Origin: Lanius collurio
Lineage: Eukaryota > Chordata > Aves > Passeriformes > Laniidae
DNA: 64,000 nt
NCBI GenBank assembly: GCA_020086605.1
Contig: JACBWW010000017.1
Coordinates: forward strand, 1,329,697 to 1,393,696
Direction: 5' to 3'
Shown here: one piece after another, positions 11,558 to 22,300 of the stretch
Position numbering within the stretch: position 1 is the first letter of the stretch
Layout of the letters: every line of letters starts with the position of its first letter
Made by a program: the position numbers and the translations under genes
The notes under the pieces: model-generated
Told to the model about the DNA's origin: nothing
Seen by the model: only the letters and a program-made list of their open reading frames with translations
Databases searched by the model: none

Positions 11558-14500
11558 GTAAGTGAAAGAAAGAAAAAAAGACAGAAAAGTGCTAACTCAA
11601 AGTTAAAGGCAGGCTCAGTGCTGACATCCAGGAGACTTTGTCCCTATGGATTGTTTTATTGCAATTATGCCTGAGCACAGTTTACCTGCCTGATAAGCAT
11701 TGGTTTCAGCAACTTTAGTATCAAAACAGATATTCAGATAAACTTTATTTTCTGTCTTTCCAAGGAATCATTTAACATATTTAGCTGTTTCTCAATGTTT
11801 CTATGTATTTATTTTCTTCTGTTAGTAAATAGATACAGTCTTTAAATTGAATTTGATCTTATAACTCTTCTAACTTTCAGCTAATACTACTGGGTTTTTT
11901 TTGTATTAACCTCAAATGTGGCTTAGCAGAACACCTTTTTTGTTCTAAGTTGCTTAGTCTTATTTAAATCTTCTGTGAAATTTAGTTTTCATCTACAAAG
12001 ATTTTAAGACCAATTAATGGTCATTCTCTTGCTGGTTGGGTCCCAGCAGTGATGGAAAAGCCAAAAAGGTCAGAATATTGGTTTTGGGAAGTACTTCTGG
12101 ATATTGCTTGACTCAGAAGGTTCCTGTGTTTCCCTAAGGGCTTTTTGTTGCAGTAGGACCTTTAGAAGCATGCAGCACTGTACACTAGCACGACCCTGTG
12201 CATGTTTGAAATACAATCAAATTCAACTTTCCACATAATCAGCCTACAAATCCAATGAGGTAAACAACAAAATAAGGCCAGACAACAGCTGATTCCCAAG
12301 GCTGATTCTTCCTCTCCCTTTCCCACCCCTGCAAAGGCAGAGGGGATACTCCCAGAGGGGTCACTGACTTCCTGCCCAGCAGATCAGGAGGCTGTTCATG
12401 GTTTGGCCTTTATTAATTTTTTTACTGATTGTGGGCCAAGCGTTACCTCTGATTGCAATTAGGAATGAAGTAACCTGGCTCCTGAGGCCAGCAGAGTTGT
12501 TGCATTTCACAGTTTATGAGGGAAACCAGAGATCTCTGACTTTTAAAAGATTTAGCTTTTTTTATTTCAAAAGTGTTCAGAACAGACTGATATTGGAAGA
12601 ACAGGATTTTTTACCAAAGTGTCATGAGAAGAATGACTGACTGAAATGAAGATGTTCACTGCTAGAATTTAAGTTTGGGGAATATTTACTTTGTGTTACC
12701 TTTTGCTTGAATAAGCAGTTGGGCATGATGGATTTTGACAGAATCAGGGAGGAAATTCTGAAAGGCAAAAATTATTTACATTTCACAGCTGACTGACTAA
12801 TGGTCTGTCTCTCCATGCCGAATTTGACAGTGTGAGCTTAGTCTCCAGTACCTCTCATCTAGCTGGGAATGAAAACAACAGTGTGACTTTCCAGCCCAAG
12901 TGATTTGGGCAGGGAACTCTTGGCAGGGCTTTCTCTGGGAAATCCAAGCCACCTCATCAAGCCTGTTTGGCAGAAGTGAAGTCTGTGCCATGCTCTGCTC
13001 TTTCTTCTGTGCTACCATGCCATGAAAGGGAGGTCTCAGGAATGTCACCTTTGAAGACAACATGGATGCAGCCTTCTTAATAAAGAAAGTGAGGTGATAT
13101 ATTTATTGCCATTTTTAAGATATAGTACACCAGTACTTTCATATAGTTTCCTGTTAAGCTGGAAACCCCAAAATCCAAGTCAGTGGAGTTACATAAATCT
13201 GAGCATCTGGCACTGCTGGTTCCCAAGATGATTGTTGACACCACTGCTAAACTCTTGCCACTAATTTCTTGGTGAAATAGGCACCCTGGCCTGGAATATG
13301 CTGCTTATTTTACTAAATGTTGCATGCCTAACATTACTTCCTTATGCATCTGCAGGGAATTCATTTTGAGGAGTCTACTGAGCAGTATGTTATACCTTTA
13401 GAAGATTCGTTTAATCAATGTAGGTGAAAAAAAATGGGGCAAGGGAGACTTCTTTTTATCATTGATATGAAGTTTGTTGACATTTCAAACTGAAAATTAA
13501 TCTTCCAAAAGCAACAACTGTGAACTCCCCTAAAGTGACAGTGTGACTTTTCCCCACTTTTACCACCTCAGGAATACATTAACATGTACCTGACATCATT
13601 GCTTACAGAGCAGAATTGAATCTGGGTGCTCTGGAACAGTATTGATATAATAATAACTGCACTTGCATAGCCACTAATAGCCAATAAATGCTACTTAATC
13701 AAATTAGCTATTTTTAAATTCTTAATTGTATCTACCTGAGAAAGAAAAACAGCTGACATTCCTTCCATATATCCATTACTGTACACTACAAATTGTCTTT
13801 ATTCATAGTAACCTGAGACCACTTTGTTTGCATATGATTTAAATGAAAAGGAATGCCTAAATGAACCCCTTGGAGTCAGGCCAGACTGACACTTTCTGTG
13901 TGGTATCAATTTGAGATCCAGATTTACGTGATGTATGATTACAGCATGAAAACAGTGGTGTGGCCACGATTTTTCAAAGGCAGGCAGTAATATGAGATTT
14001 TTCAGGGCCTGAGTAATCTCATTTCTCTTTAATGGTACCTGCTTTTTTAGGCCCTGTGTCTGGTTGTTTTCAGTGATGCAAATGTGTCCCTCTCAAATGT
14101 GCCTCACTCCCAAAATTCTGAGTACTCATTTTCAGACTGCCTAAATGATGATGGAGGAACATGGACCTTGTTTTCAAGCTGTAAATTGCCTTGAAGAAGG
14201 AAAAACTTGAGATACTAAATCACAGAGACATTTTGAAAACTTTCAGAAACGCTGCTCTTCTGCAAGGACTGTGGGCATCTCTGTGGCTCAGAAGGAATCT
14301 CCCTGCAGCAGATGGCACACATCCAAGCCTTGCTTGGCCTTCAGTAGAGTGTGCTATCTCCCAAAAAAACGACATAAATTGCTTTTAGCTGTTGGGGCTG
14401 GAGAGCTGGAGAGGTCTTTCCTGTGGCATTTGCAGTTGCACCATTTCCTTGTGTTCTGCTGGCTGTTGGGATGCTGCAGCACCGCAGCTCTTAGGTGTTG

Positions 14501-17500
14501 CTGTGACCTTTTAATGACTCTCTGTGCTGTACACAGTGTTGTCTTCACACTCATTTGTTTCAGCCTGTCAAACCCCCACAGGAAGGAGCTGGAAGAAACA
14601 AAGCTTTTCAGACTTGGGTCTCATACACTTGGTTTCTCCTTCTGATAAGTAAATATTTGTGTAATAAGCTGCAGAACCCCTAAAGCAGCTGTGAGATGAT
14701 CTAGCCATTGGATCTCATTAACAGATCCAGGACATAGGAGAGCAGCCAGCAAGATCTTGTTTACTCTGCTTTGAGAATATGACAGCTGGAATTATGGATA
14801 AAACATCTGTCTGGGAGGACATTGCCAAGTCAGAAATGTAGTGGTAGAACGTAGAGCTGTACCTGCTGTGCTGGTGGTAAGGGTGACCAGAGGGGTGCAA
14901 GGGAGCCCTCCCATGAACAGCTCATTCCTGATACCAGGAATGTTGTGCTCCTGTGTTTACTCAAACTCAGCTCTCCATGGTTTACAGAATCTGACCTTTT
15001 CTCAGCCTCAACCTGCCCTTGGATGGCTTCCATGATTTCTGACCTCCCACTACCTTTCCTATGCTAATTATAGCACAACAGTTGGGGAACATTGATGTGC
15101 ATCTCTGTTGTATTTCTATTTTGAAGAGTAATGTCGAGTTTTATTTGCATTTACATTAGTTCAGTGAGTTGTTTGGCATCCTGTGGCCTTTTCAAGTCAG
15201 GCTCCTTTTGCATGCATTTATCACATTGCCTCCTCCAGTTTTGTTTTTCTTTCCCCTGCCATAACTGATTCTCTCTGTCCTCCAGTTTTCCATTAGCTGT
15301 CTCCTTTGTTTAGAAAAAAAGTAACTCAGGGTATATTTTTTTCTTAAAAGGGTCATTAGTTACTAGGAAATAAGCATAGAGATCAGTTGGAAAGTAGACC
15401 CCAAGTCTCACTTTGCTCATCTGGTTTCTGGTGACCTGTTTCTTTTAGATGCTTGGCTCTTGCTTCAACATCTTGATCATTGTGCTCTTTGCTCATCCCC
15501 AGTTCCTGTAGTCTGGGTCCAGACTGTGAATACTGGATGAGTGCAGATGGGGAAATAGAGAAGTAGGTGATCTGCAAGGGGAGGGAAGAATTGTGAAGAA
15601 TTTAGAGTCTAGCTCAGTTATTAACTTTTACTCTTTTTTTATGCTTAGCAAAAAAAAAAAAGGAAGAATAATACTGTACATTAATATAGTTTTAATAACT
15701 TGATGTCATCATTATCTCAAGTGTTATTGTGCTCTGATAAAAGAATAGAGGCTTCTACACAACATGAGGCAGTATAATAAACTCCATATTCAGAGCTCAT
15801 TTTATAAAGCCCATGGAGGGTACATAACACCTCTCTTCTCAGATAGGTGCATTCCATGAGCATTTAAGTGTTTGACTGGCAGATTCACTTGTACCATGAA
15901 CAGACAGCATCCTGTTTGTACAGAAACAAAACTCTGTGATGCATTTGTCTGTATTTAGAAAGTCACAAGAGAATATTTAACTGCTCCTGTGACTGGCCTT
16001 GCTTATGCACCTGAAAATTACTATTTAAAGAAAATATTTCTCACACGGACCCAAGGACTTTGCTACCAAAAACTGCAGGCACTGAAATGAAGGTTGCTTA
16101 TGGGGTTCCTTCTCTGATCTTCTCTGGGGACTTCCAAATGCCCTAAAAATGTAAACTCCAAGATTTTTCATTTCAGATATTCATAAATTATATTAATGAT
16201 CACTAATGATTCCCCTACGTCCCATTTCATGGATTTTAAGCATTTTTGACTATAATTCAGTGGAAATATTAGAGTAATGAAGAAATTAATATGGTTAATA
16301 CCATGGGTTTTACACAGCTTCATAGACTCCAGTACATGTATTTCTGCAGAAATCAAAAACTGCACTGTGAGGTCAATCCATATATACCTGACAGATATGG
16401 CAGCCCTGGACATAGATAGCATGTATGCATGCAACTGGGGTATCTGGCTAAGTCAAAACTGGCTCAGTCAATTGGAATGGTAAGACTAAGTTGCTGGCAA
16501 CTTGATGGTTGGAAGTAATGCCAAATATATTGCTTTAGGAAGAGTCAAAGGTTCAAATTTTCTTTAGATGTGTTATAGTACAATGCTTGTGCCTTGCTTC
16601 TTTCCAAAATAGCATATTAAAATTCTGCTTTGCCTCTTTGACCTACTATTTTTTTCAAATGTTAAAAAGACACTAATATCTGAGCTATAGACAGAAAGCA
16701 CTGTAGGTTATGTTTACATCAGCAAGTAGGGTAGATATTGGGAGCAGACAGGTAAAATATTTGATGTTGGTGTCCATACCATACACACTTCTGTGGGATC
16801 TGCTTTGTGTTAGCTGTGGCCAGGCCACCTGGACTGAGCTACCCTGTGCCTTTGGAGCCCACAGGGAACGTGTTTGCAGTTACCTCCTGATTTCACCCAA
16901 AGAAAACTCTTAATGCACTCTGAGACTACCCTATGAAGTGAATCAAACCATGGGACAATTGAACAAAGCATCCTCCTAAAATCCTAATAATAGACATGAT
17001 CTGAGATTAAGTTGCTGGAATTCACTGGAGCTTCCTGTAAAATAAATCATCCTGGACTATTCTTGATGCAGTTTGGCCTATTTTCTATCAAATAGTATTT
17101 TGTTATTTAGTGTCTTGACAAGAAACTCTTACCTTTGTGAATTTAAATTACTGTTTTGAAAAGATGTAAAATTTGCACGTTTTGTTCCTTCCCATCCCTC
17201 AGAATAAGCTTTAAATATTTACTTTCCCTGGGAAGCAGGAATGCTATCTGAAGTGTTTCCTTTGAGCTATGAAAAATGTTCATGAGTCTTCTTCAAAGTT
17301 TGTGGAGTACAATAAGTCCTGTCAGCAGTAACCCCTGGGCCATCAGTCTTCCAAGCCTAGGTAAATATGAACTTGCATACTTACTATCTGTATTACAGTG
17401 TTATTAGGCTTTGACTGCTGTTGGTGGATACTGGCCCATAATGGTCCATACTGGTAGCAGGTACTATTCCCTGGCCTTTCCTGTCACCTGAACTGTGCTA

Positions 17501-17599
17501 CACCTTGCAAAAACCATGGTAAGAATGTCATTGTCACTCACCAGACTTGTTAGCTCTGTCTCTACAAGTAAAAGAAGGACAGGGGACAGAATCCCAGCA
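11558..17599. other. Unique AT-rich non-coding DNA
   Basis: About 6 kb with no recognised gene. There is a 12-base A run at 15650-15661. A minus-strand segment at 15412-15571 is open and bounded by a strong acceptor and a fair donor, but it does not fit in phase with other candidates. Open frames at 12398-12640 (hydrophobic N-terminus) and 14271-14645 have no supporting signals. Confidence 0.5.
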
Positions 17600-17666
17600 C
17601 AACAATTGTCACAAACAATGGGGAGGACAACTGGGTGACCAACCTCGTGGATGATGGAGAGGCTGT

Positions 17667-18140
17667 GTGTGTGTCTGCCTGGACTTCAGTAAAGCCTGTC
17701 ACACAGCCTCCCACAACATTCTCCTGGAGGAGCTGGCAGCCCACAGCTTGGACAGGTGTGATCACCACTGGGTAAAAAACTGGCTGGATGGCCAGGCCCA
17801 GAGGGTGGTGGGGAGTGGAGTTACATCCAGCTGGTGGCTGGTCACAAGTGTGCTCCCCAGGGCTCAGAACTGGGGCCAGAACAGTTTAATAGCTTTATTG
17901 ATGGTCTGGATCATCAAGGGCACCCTCAGTCAGTTCACAGATGACACAAAGTTGGGTGGAAGTGTTGATCTGCTGGAGGGTGAGAAGGCTCTGCAGCAGG
18001 CTCTGGACAGGCTGGATTGGTGGACTGGGGCCAAAGGTATGAGATTCAATGAGGCAGAGTGCTGGGCCTGCAGTAGCACGGGCTGGGGACAGAGTGGCTG
18101 GAAAGTGGCCCAGCAGAAAAGGACCTGTGAGTGCTGGTGA
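17667..18140 (+). pseudogene. CR1 ORF2 reverse transcriptase fragment, decayed
   Basis: A 157-codon open remnant of the CR1 non-LTR retrotransposon ORF2 (normally an endonuclease plus reverse transcriptase polyprotein of over 900 residues). Visible parts are the DFSKA motif near residue 7, a HNILLEEL block, a VKNWLDG block, and the metal-binding box in altered form (FTDD, at about residue 90). The motif between them that binds template and nucleotide is damaged, and there is no endonuclease domain. It is a relic and is not expected to make a working enzyme. Confidence 0.85.
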
Positions 18141-18341
18141 ACAGTGGCTGAACATGAGCCAGGTGTGCCCAGGTGGCCAGGAAGGAAGGCCAATGACATC
18201 CTGGCCTGTATCAGCAATGGTGTGGCCAGCAGGACCAGGGTGGTGACTGTTCCCCTGTACTGGGCACTGATGCAGCCTCACCTCAAGTCCTGCATCCAGT
18301 TCTGAGCCCCTCACTTCAAGAAGGACATTGAGATGCTGGAG

Positions 18342-18345
18342 CATG
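18342..18345. repeat. Target-site duplication, left copy (CATG)
   Basis: The four bases CATG precede the LTR at 18346 and recur at 18930-18933 directly after it. Removing the LTR and one copy restores uninterrupted CR1 sequence. The six bases CATGTG also match on both sides, so a 6-bp duplication with a non-canonical LTR terminus cannot be excluded. Confidence 0.85.
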
Positions 18346-18929
18346 TGATTTATGGTAAGACTCTACACTCATAAAGCTGTAAAGTAGGTGTGTTTATTAC
18401 AGCTCTGGGTACCTCCAAAAACGTGGTATTCAGCTTGGTATATATCAGGTTACAAGTTATATATGCATTAGGTTACACAACACGTCTTTACATATTCATT
18501 ATCTAGCCCCTCTTCATATTCTAATGAGCTCAAAAGTCATTTCCATATGCCTTGTGCCTGCACAGGGACTCCCGGTGGTCGTGGGCAGGGGTCTTAGGAT
18601 GAAGTAAACGAGTCTTCCTCAGGAGCAAACTTTTCACCTTGCCCTCTTGCTCATGCTCTCTGAGTTCCTGGTCCAAGTTCAAACCTCAAGGCTGGTTTCA
18701 GCTGGTTTCAAGGTCCAAAAGCAGATATCTTTGGTCACAGTTTCTTCCTCTTATCAATGGTCTTGCATCTTACCCTTATCCTCCCCTACATCCTTCCCTT
18801 TCTGTTTGGCAAGCATAATTAGTATTGAGAAAGCAATATATATTGCCTAGCAAGCAGCTGCAAAATTTAGCAACACTAGCAATACCTACAGTCAGCAATT
18901 AACCCTTAAAGCCTAAGCCCCCTATATCA
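18346..18929 (-). mobile_element. Solo LTR of an endogenous retrovirus, inserted in CR1
   Basis: This 584-base block starts TG (tgatttatgg) and ends CA (cctatatca) and interrupts a CR1 copy exactly between two CATG copies. Transcriptional orientation appears to be minus. An AATAAA is read on the minus strand at 18398-18393, near the minus-strand 3' end, and a TATA-like 'gcatatataact' lies upstream of it at about 18470-18457. No internal retroviral genes or second LTR are present, so it is a solo LTR left by recombination. A 4-bp duplication with TG/CA ends fits class I (gammaretrovirus-like) elements; a 6-bp reading would point to ERVK-like elements. Confidence 0.82.
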
Positions 18930-18933
18930 CATG
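18930..18933. repeat. Target-site duplication, right copy (CATG)
   Basis: Right-hand copy of the duplication made when the LTR element entered CR1. The sequence continues 'tgcagagaaggg', the expected next CR1 bases. Confidence 0.85.
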
Positions 18934-19395
18934 TGCAGAGAAGGGTAATGGAGCTGGGTCAGGTCTGGAGCACAAGTTTTATGAGCAGAGGCTGAGGGAG
19001 CTGGGGATGTTCAGCCTGGAAAAAAAAAGAAGACTCAGTGGAAACCTTATGACTCTTTACAAGTCCCTGAAAGGAGGGTGTAGCAAGGTGGGGCTCGGCC
19101 TCTTCTCCCTGGGAACAAGCAATAGGACAAGAGGAAGCAGCCTTAAGCTGCGCCAGGGCAGGTTCAGGTTGGTCATAAGAAAAAATTTCTTCACTGAAAA
19201 GGCTGTCAAGCATTGGAAGAGGCTGCCCAGGGTAGTGGTGGAGTCGCCATCCCTAGAAGTGTTCAAGAAATTACTGGACATTGAACTTGGTGCCATGGTC
19301 TGGTTGACAAGGTGGTAATTGGTCAAAGATTGGAGGACTTGGTGATCTTGGAGGTCTTTCCCAACCTTTACGATTCTGTGAAGCTATTCTATTAT
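18934..19395 (+). mobile_element. CR1 LINE, 3' part of the split copy
   Basis: It resumes the CR1 element exactly where it broke at 18345, with the consensus order 'ggtctggagcacaag', 'gagctggggatgttcagcctgg', 'ctgaaaggagggtgtagc', 'aggttcaggttggtcataag' and 'ggctgcccagg'. It ends in a degenerate tail near 19392 (gattctgtga, attctatta). This is the ORF2 C-terminus and 3' untranslated region. Open frames on both strands here, such as 19007-19318 plus, are CR1 translation. Confidence 0.92.
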
Positions 19396-22300
19396 TAAGT
19401 GTAAAGATTGGCCTGGCATGACTGCCTCTTGCTCCCAGTGGCTTTCTGCAAGAGAGGCAGGACATGGTGCAGATGGGGGCATCCTGCTGTTAAGGGGGCT
19501 GGATGCAGCTGCCCACTCTGGTGGAAGGGGTCCCATACAGCTTTAGGGCCAGCACTGGTCTGTGTTAGTTATCATTGCTGTCTACTGGTTTGCTTACTCT
19601 TGTAGGCATAACCTCAGTGACCCGTTCTGTTAACACCAACTGGAAAACTACTATGAGATAGTAAGTCACACAAATGAAAATTCTTAAAAATAAAAAAGCT
19701 TTCTCCGTCCCAGAGAGGGGAAAAATACCGTCCTCGGGTGTGTTATATACATATTTTTTCTTCTGGCTTATCTGTCCTCCTTTCAGCACCTCTTCCCCAT
19801 CACAGGACTCCTCTCCCTCCTTAAGATTTAAACCCATTGCAGGAATGTTTTTCTGTCGTTGCAGCCACTATTTTAAGGTATATTGGTCTCAGCACAGGCT
19901 GTTGGATGGGACAGCCATTGTCCAGACACGCAGAGGGATGTGAGTGGGGGATCACACAGCTGAGCCACAGGGGGATGGGAATTCAACAGAACACTCCTTT
20001 TACTGGCAGGGCTACTACAACGTGCCACATGAAATCCCTGTCCAGGAACAGTCCATAATTACTGGCTGCAAACTTCACACTTCCCAGGCAGCTGTGTTTT
20101 CCAGCCAGCAGTTCCATCACACAGAGGGCAGCTGGGGCAGAATGAAGGAGTACATATGCCTGCCCCTGCTCCAGCAGTGATAATCTCTTCTCTCTTCTCC
20201 CTTTGTCAAAGCTTCTTTTAGCAGGCTTTAATCTTTAGACTTTATCATGGCTCCCTCAGTGGTTGTACTTCAAGGCATGGAAAACTCATCTGCACCAGTG
20301 AGGATTTGTTTAGTAGAACAACCCCTCTTTCCAGCATGGAGTCTGCATTTTCCCTCTTTATCTCAGAAAGAAAAAGACATCAGAAAAATCCAAGAAAATA
20401 ATTGTGACTGAAATTTTGCAGATTTGCTGGGAAAAATAAATACAATTCCAGACTCTGTTTGATATATTATTTATCACTCCAGAAATCTGAAGTTGATGAA
20501 CTCTCAAGTTCCATCATCTTTAAAGCGTGTTGCTCAATTCCCCAGAGCTGACAGAAAATGGACAGAACGTGAGGCGTGTTGAAAAGCTACCAGAAGAGCA
20601 TGTGTACTTTTCCCAGAGAACATGAAGTGCCCCATCCTCACTGCTTCAGAGGGAGAAAACCATCCTCCTGCTTAATCATGTCACATTCTGGACTTGCTGG
20701 AGGTTTCTTGGAAAGCAAGAAGGCAACATTTCTAGTTCTGTTTGTTCATAAAAGCAGCCATTATGCAACATTCTGGCAGTAACATTTATATCCCATTTCT
20801 TTAATATTTTTATCTCCATGCTGTTTTCTCTATTATCCTTTCCTTGGCTGTTTTACTTTTCCTCATCTCTAAAATGAGGACATATGGTTCTTAGTCTTCT
20901 TTTATTTATTTATGCTCTCTGTATGAGAACTATGGCTGTTATTCCAATTTGTTTTTCTGACAAGCTAAAGTAGTGTTTCTGTATGTCTTCACTGCTATGC
21001 ATTAAAATAACGGCATTAAAATAATTTTCTTCTATTTTATGCTTTGATTTGTATTTCAGATCTTACACTACAGCCTACTTTTATCTCATTATAAAACTTC
21101 TGTATCTTTAGTAAACCCAATTCTAATGATTAAAATACAGTTTCAAATCTAAAATTCAGTTAAAATCTAACTGAGATGGATTACTTTGAGTTTTTGCTTC
21201 TTTTCTTCTTCCTTTTAGCTCAGCACACATCCCACAGCTGACTGTGGCAACAGTTATTCCTGTCTTCTGCTGTATCTGAATGCAGGTGACAACTCCTCCC
21301 AAATGGTACTCTTTTATCTTACAAGGGAACATGTTCCAGAGTAAACCAATTTTTAATTCACTTTTAACCTCTGCTTGAAGCTTAAAGTTGACTCCCAGAG
21401 GTCTATAGCTAACTCCCAGGGGTATCAATATGAGGTGTAGCTATACTCCAGGATTCCTTTACTATTTTAAGTGTTTTCCTGTCACAAAACAAATGTGTCT
21501 TTGGAAAGGCAAAATGTTTTCTCATATTGGTTTTCCCCCTGGTCCCCCATGAGGTCCAAGCAGTTGATCACTTTGGCTGAAATGTTGGGGCTTCAGCTCT
21601 GGGTTTGGGACTGACTCAATCAAATCTTCTTGATAAACCCTTTGGGGGCAAGTGTTAGGGCAGTTTACAATCAAGACAGTAGAAAACATCTGCTTCCCAT
21701 CCTCTTTCTTTCATTCACCACTAGAGACAACTTTAGCTAAAGTGGGAGAAATTGTAGGATTTCCATTAACATGTGTTACTTTGTTTAGCATCTGTATTTT
21801 AATCCTCTTTAATTTTTTCTAAACTACTGTTCATCTGCTGAGCCCAGAACAAATAACAAAAAGTAGAAAATCTGGTGAGGCAGTAAAGATCAACAAGTGA
21901 CTACAGGGGACAAAAAAAAGGGACTAGTTTTGCTGAGATTTTCAGCTGACATCAGGAAAAGCCTCCCAGGCCATCAGTGCACCACTTAGAATAAATATAT
22001 GTTGAAACTACTTAAAAAAAAAAAAAATCCTAATTTTCTATTGTATCTAAACCAGTAATGGTCAGTGTTCAATTCATTTGCCCACATACAGATGTGTAGA
22101 GACCTCTGAGATGCTCGATGACCCTGGGCTGCCTTGGCTCCAGAAGGGCACTGGGTATCCCCACCTAGATTTCAGCTAAGTACTAAATTTGGACTAGGAA
22201 AAAAAATTATCAATGATAGGATTAGGGTTTGGGGGTTTTTTTCTGACATTAGGAGACTCAGTGTGACACTGGCGCTGTTCAGGAGCACTTTGGCCCAGAG

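Larger units (their letters stand above)
17600..18345 (+). mobile_element. CR1 LINE, 5' part of a split copy (reverse transcriptase remnant)
   Basis: This part encodes the end of CR1 ORF2. The frame at 17667-18140 reads Leu-Asp-Phe-Ser-Lys-Ala near its start, the conserved reverse transcriptase motif. It also carries a TDDTKLGGSVDLL-type block, where the usual FADD catalytic box is FTDD (17934-17945). The PQGS region that normally lies between is scrambled and shortened, and the frame ends early at 18140, so the copy is dead. Downstream sequence to 18345 matches the CR1 stretch 'gaaggacattgagatgctgg'. The element is 5'-truncated, and continuity resumes at 18930 after an inserted LTR. The left boundary is approximate. 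Confidence 0.9.

Noticed and set aside
12398..12640. Open frame with hydrophobic, signal-like N-terminus
   Set aside because: No splice or promoter context and an AT-rich phenylalanine-rich body. Likely a chance frame.
15412..15571. 160-base minus-strand open segment with strong acceptor (cttccctccccttgcag) and gtgaga donor
   Set aside because: Its phase (0 in, 1 out) does not join any other candidate exon, and no family is recognisable. Kept only as a weak possibility.
19007..19318. 103-codon plus-strand frame
   Set aside because: It lies entirely within CR1 and is translation of the element, not a host gene.
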